The notes under the pieces were generated by a model, which searched no databases, had not been told where the DNA came from, and worked only from the letters and a program-made list of their open reading frames with translations. From Acidobacteriaceae bacterium (GTDB lineage: Bacteria; Acidobacteriota; Terriglobia; Bryobacterales; Bryobacteraceae): a DNA stretch of 5,460 nucleotides. Position numbers and translations under genes: made by a program. Where the stretch lies: the NCBI GenBank assembly GCA_019239585.1, contig JAFAZU010000564.1, forward strand, positions 1 through 5,460, written 5' to 3'. This document shows positions 5,402 through 5,460 of this stretch, piece after piece; position 1 is the stretch's first letter, and every line of letters starts with the position of its first letter.

Positions 5402-5460
5402 TCACCGTTGTCTGAAGAAAAGCCAAGCGGGTCAGCAAGGGCCGCGCGCACGTCCTCGAA

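Noticed and set aside
5247..5460. Plus-strand continuation of the DUF2059 frame across an imagined IS excision
   Set aside because: The joined frame is open to the window edge, but its third positions are often A/T and the residues do not resemble the family; the opposite minus frame looks more protein-like.
1..5460. CRISPR array, tRNA, rRNA or phage attachment site
   Set aside because: No regularly spaced repeats, no cloverleaf-like or conserved RNA segments, and no integrase were found on reading both strands.

Overview
The window looks like chromosomal DNA of a soil or sediment bacterium, most likely an Acidobacteriota member of the Bryobacter/Solibacter type. This taxonomic guess is an inference. 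It rests on moderately GC-rich coding DNA by eye, a small exported protein with a PEP-CTERM tail, a DUF2059-type secreted protein, and an accessory oxidoreductase cluster next to a GlxA-like regulator. A betaproteobacterial or verrucomicrobial origin cannot be excluded. No RNA gene or CRISPR array was seen.

Region 1 (1-2368) is a forward-strand regulator and redox cluster. It starts with the 3' part of a GlxA-type AraC regulator (DJ-1/PfpI domain plus AraC DNA-binding domain; its first ~40-45 residues lie outside the window). Then come a SnoaL/NTF2-like small protein and an intact NmrA-like NAD(P)-binding protein, 13 nt apart. One nucleotide after the NmrA stop, a short-chain dehydrogenase gene begins with a good TGASRGIG motif but ends after 45 codons; only its first ~26 residues look like the family. 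The unit resembles a stress or xenobiotic-response operon that has lost its last gene.

Region 2 (about 2310-3123) holds an alpha/beta hydrolase with the whole Ser-Asp-His set visible. Its homology begins well upstream of the first usable start codon. One extra A in the A-run at 2351-2355 would join it to an ATG at 2339. The SDR stub and the start-less hydrolase together look like a deletion or rearrangement scar.

Region 3 (3124-4652) carries a PEP-CTERM exported protein and then a decaying secreted DUF2059-family gene. The latter is broken by a one-base frameshift combined with an in-frame TAG near 4404-4411, and carries a 33-nt imperfect tandem repeat just downstream.

Region 4 (about 4653-5246) is a small IS200-type insertion sequence. 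It has one Y1 (HUH) transposase gene on the minus strand, no tnpB, and near-identical 21-nt hairpin-bearing ends. It is inserted at the distal end of the DUF2059 pseudogene. Beyond it, 5247-5460 holds an unidentified minus-strand coding fragment that appears frameshifted and runs off the window.

No clearly new biological system was found. The interest lies in gene decay: three disrupted genes and one IS within 3.2 kb, next to an intact SnoaL-NmrA pair under a probable GlxA-type regulator.
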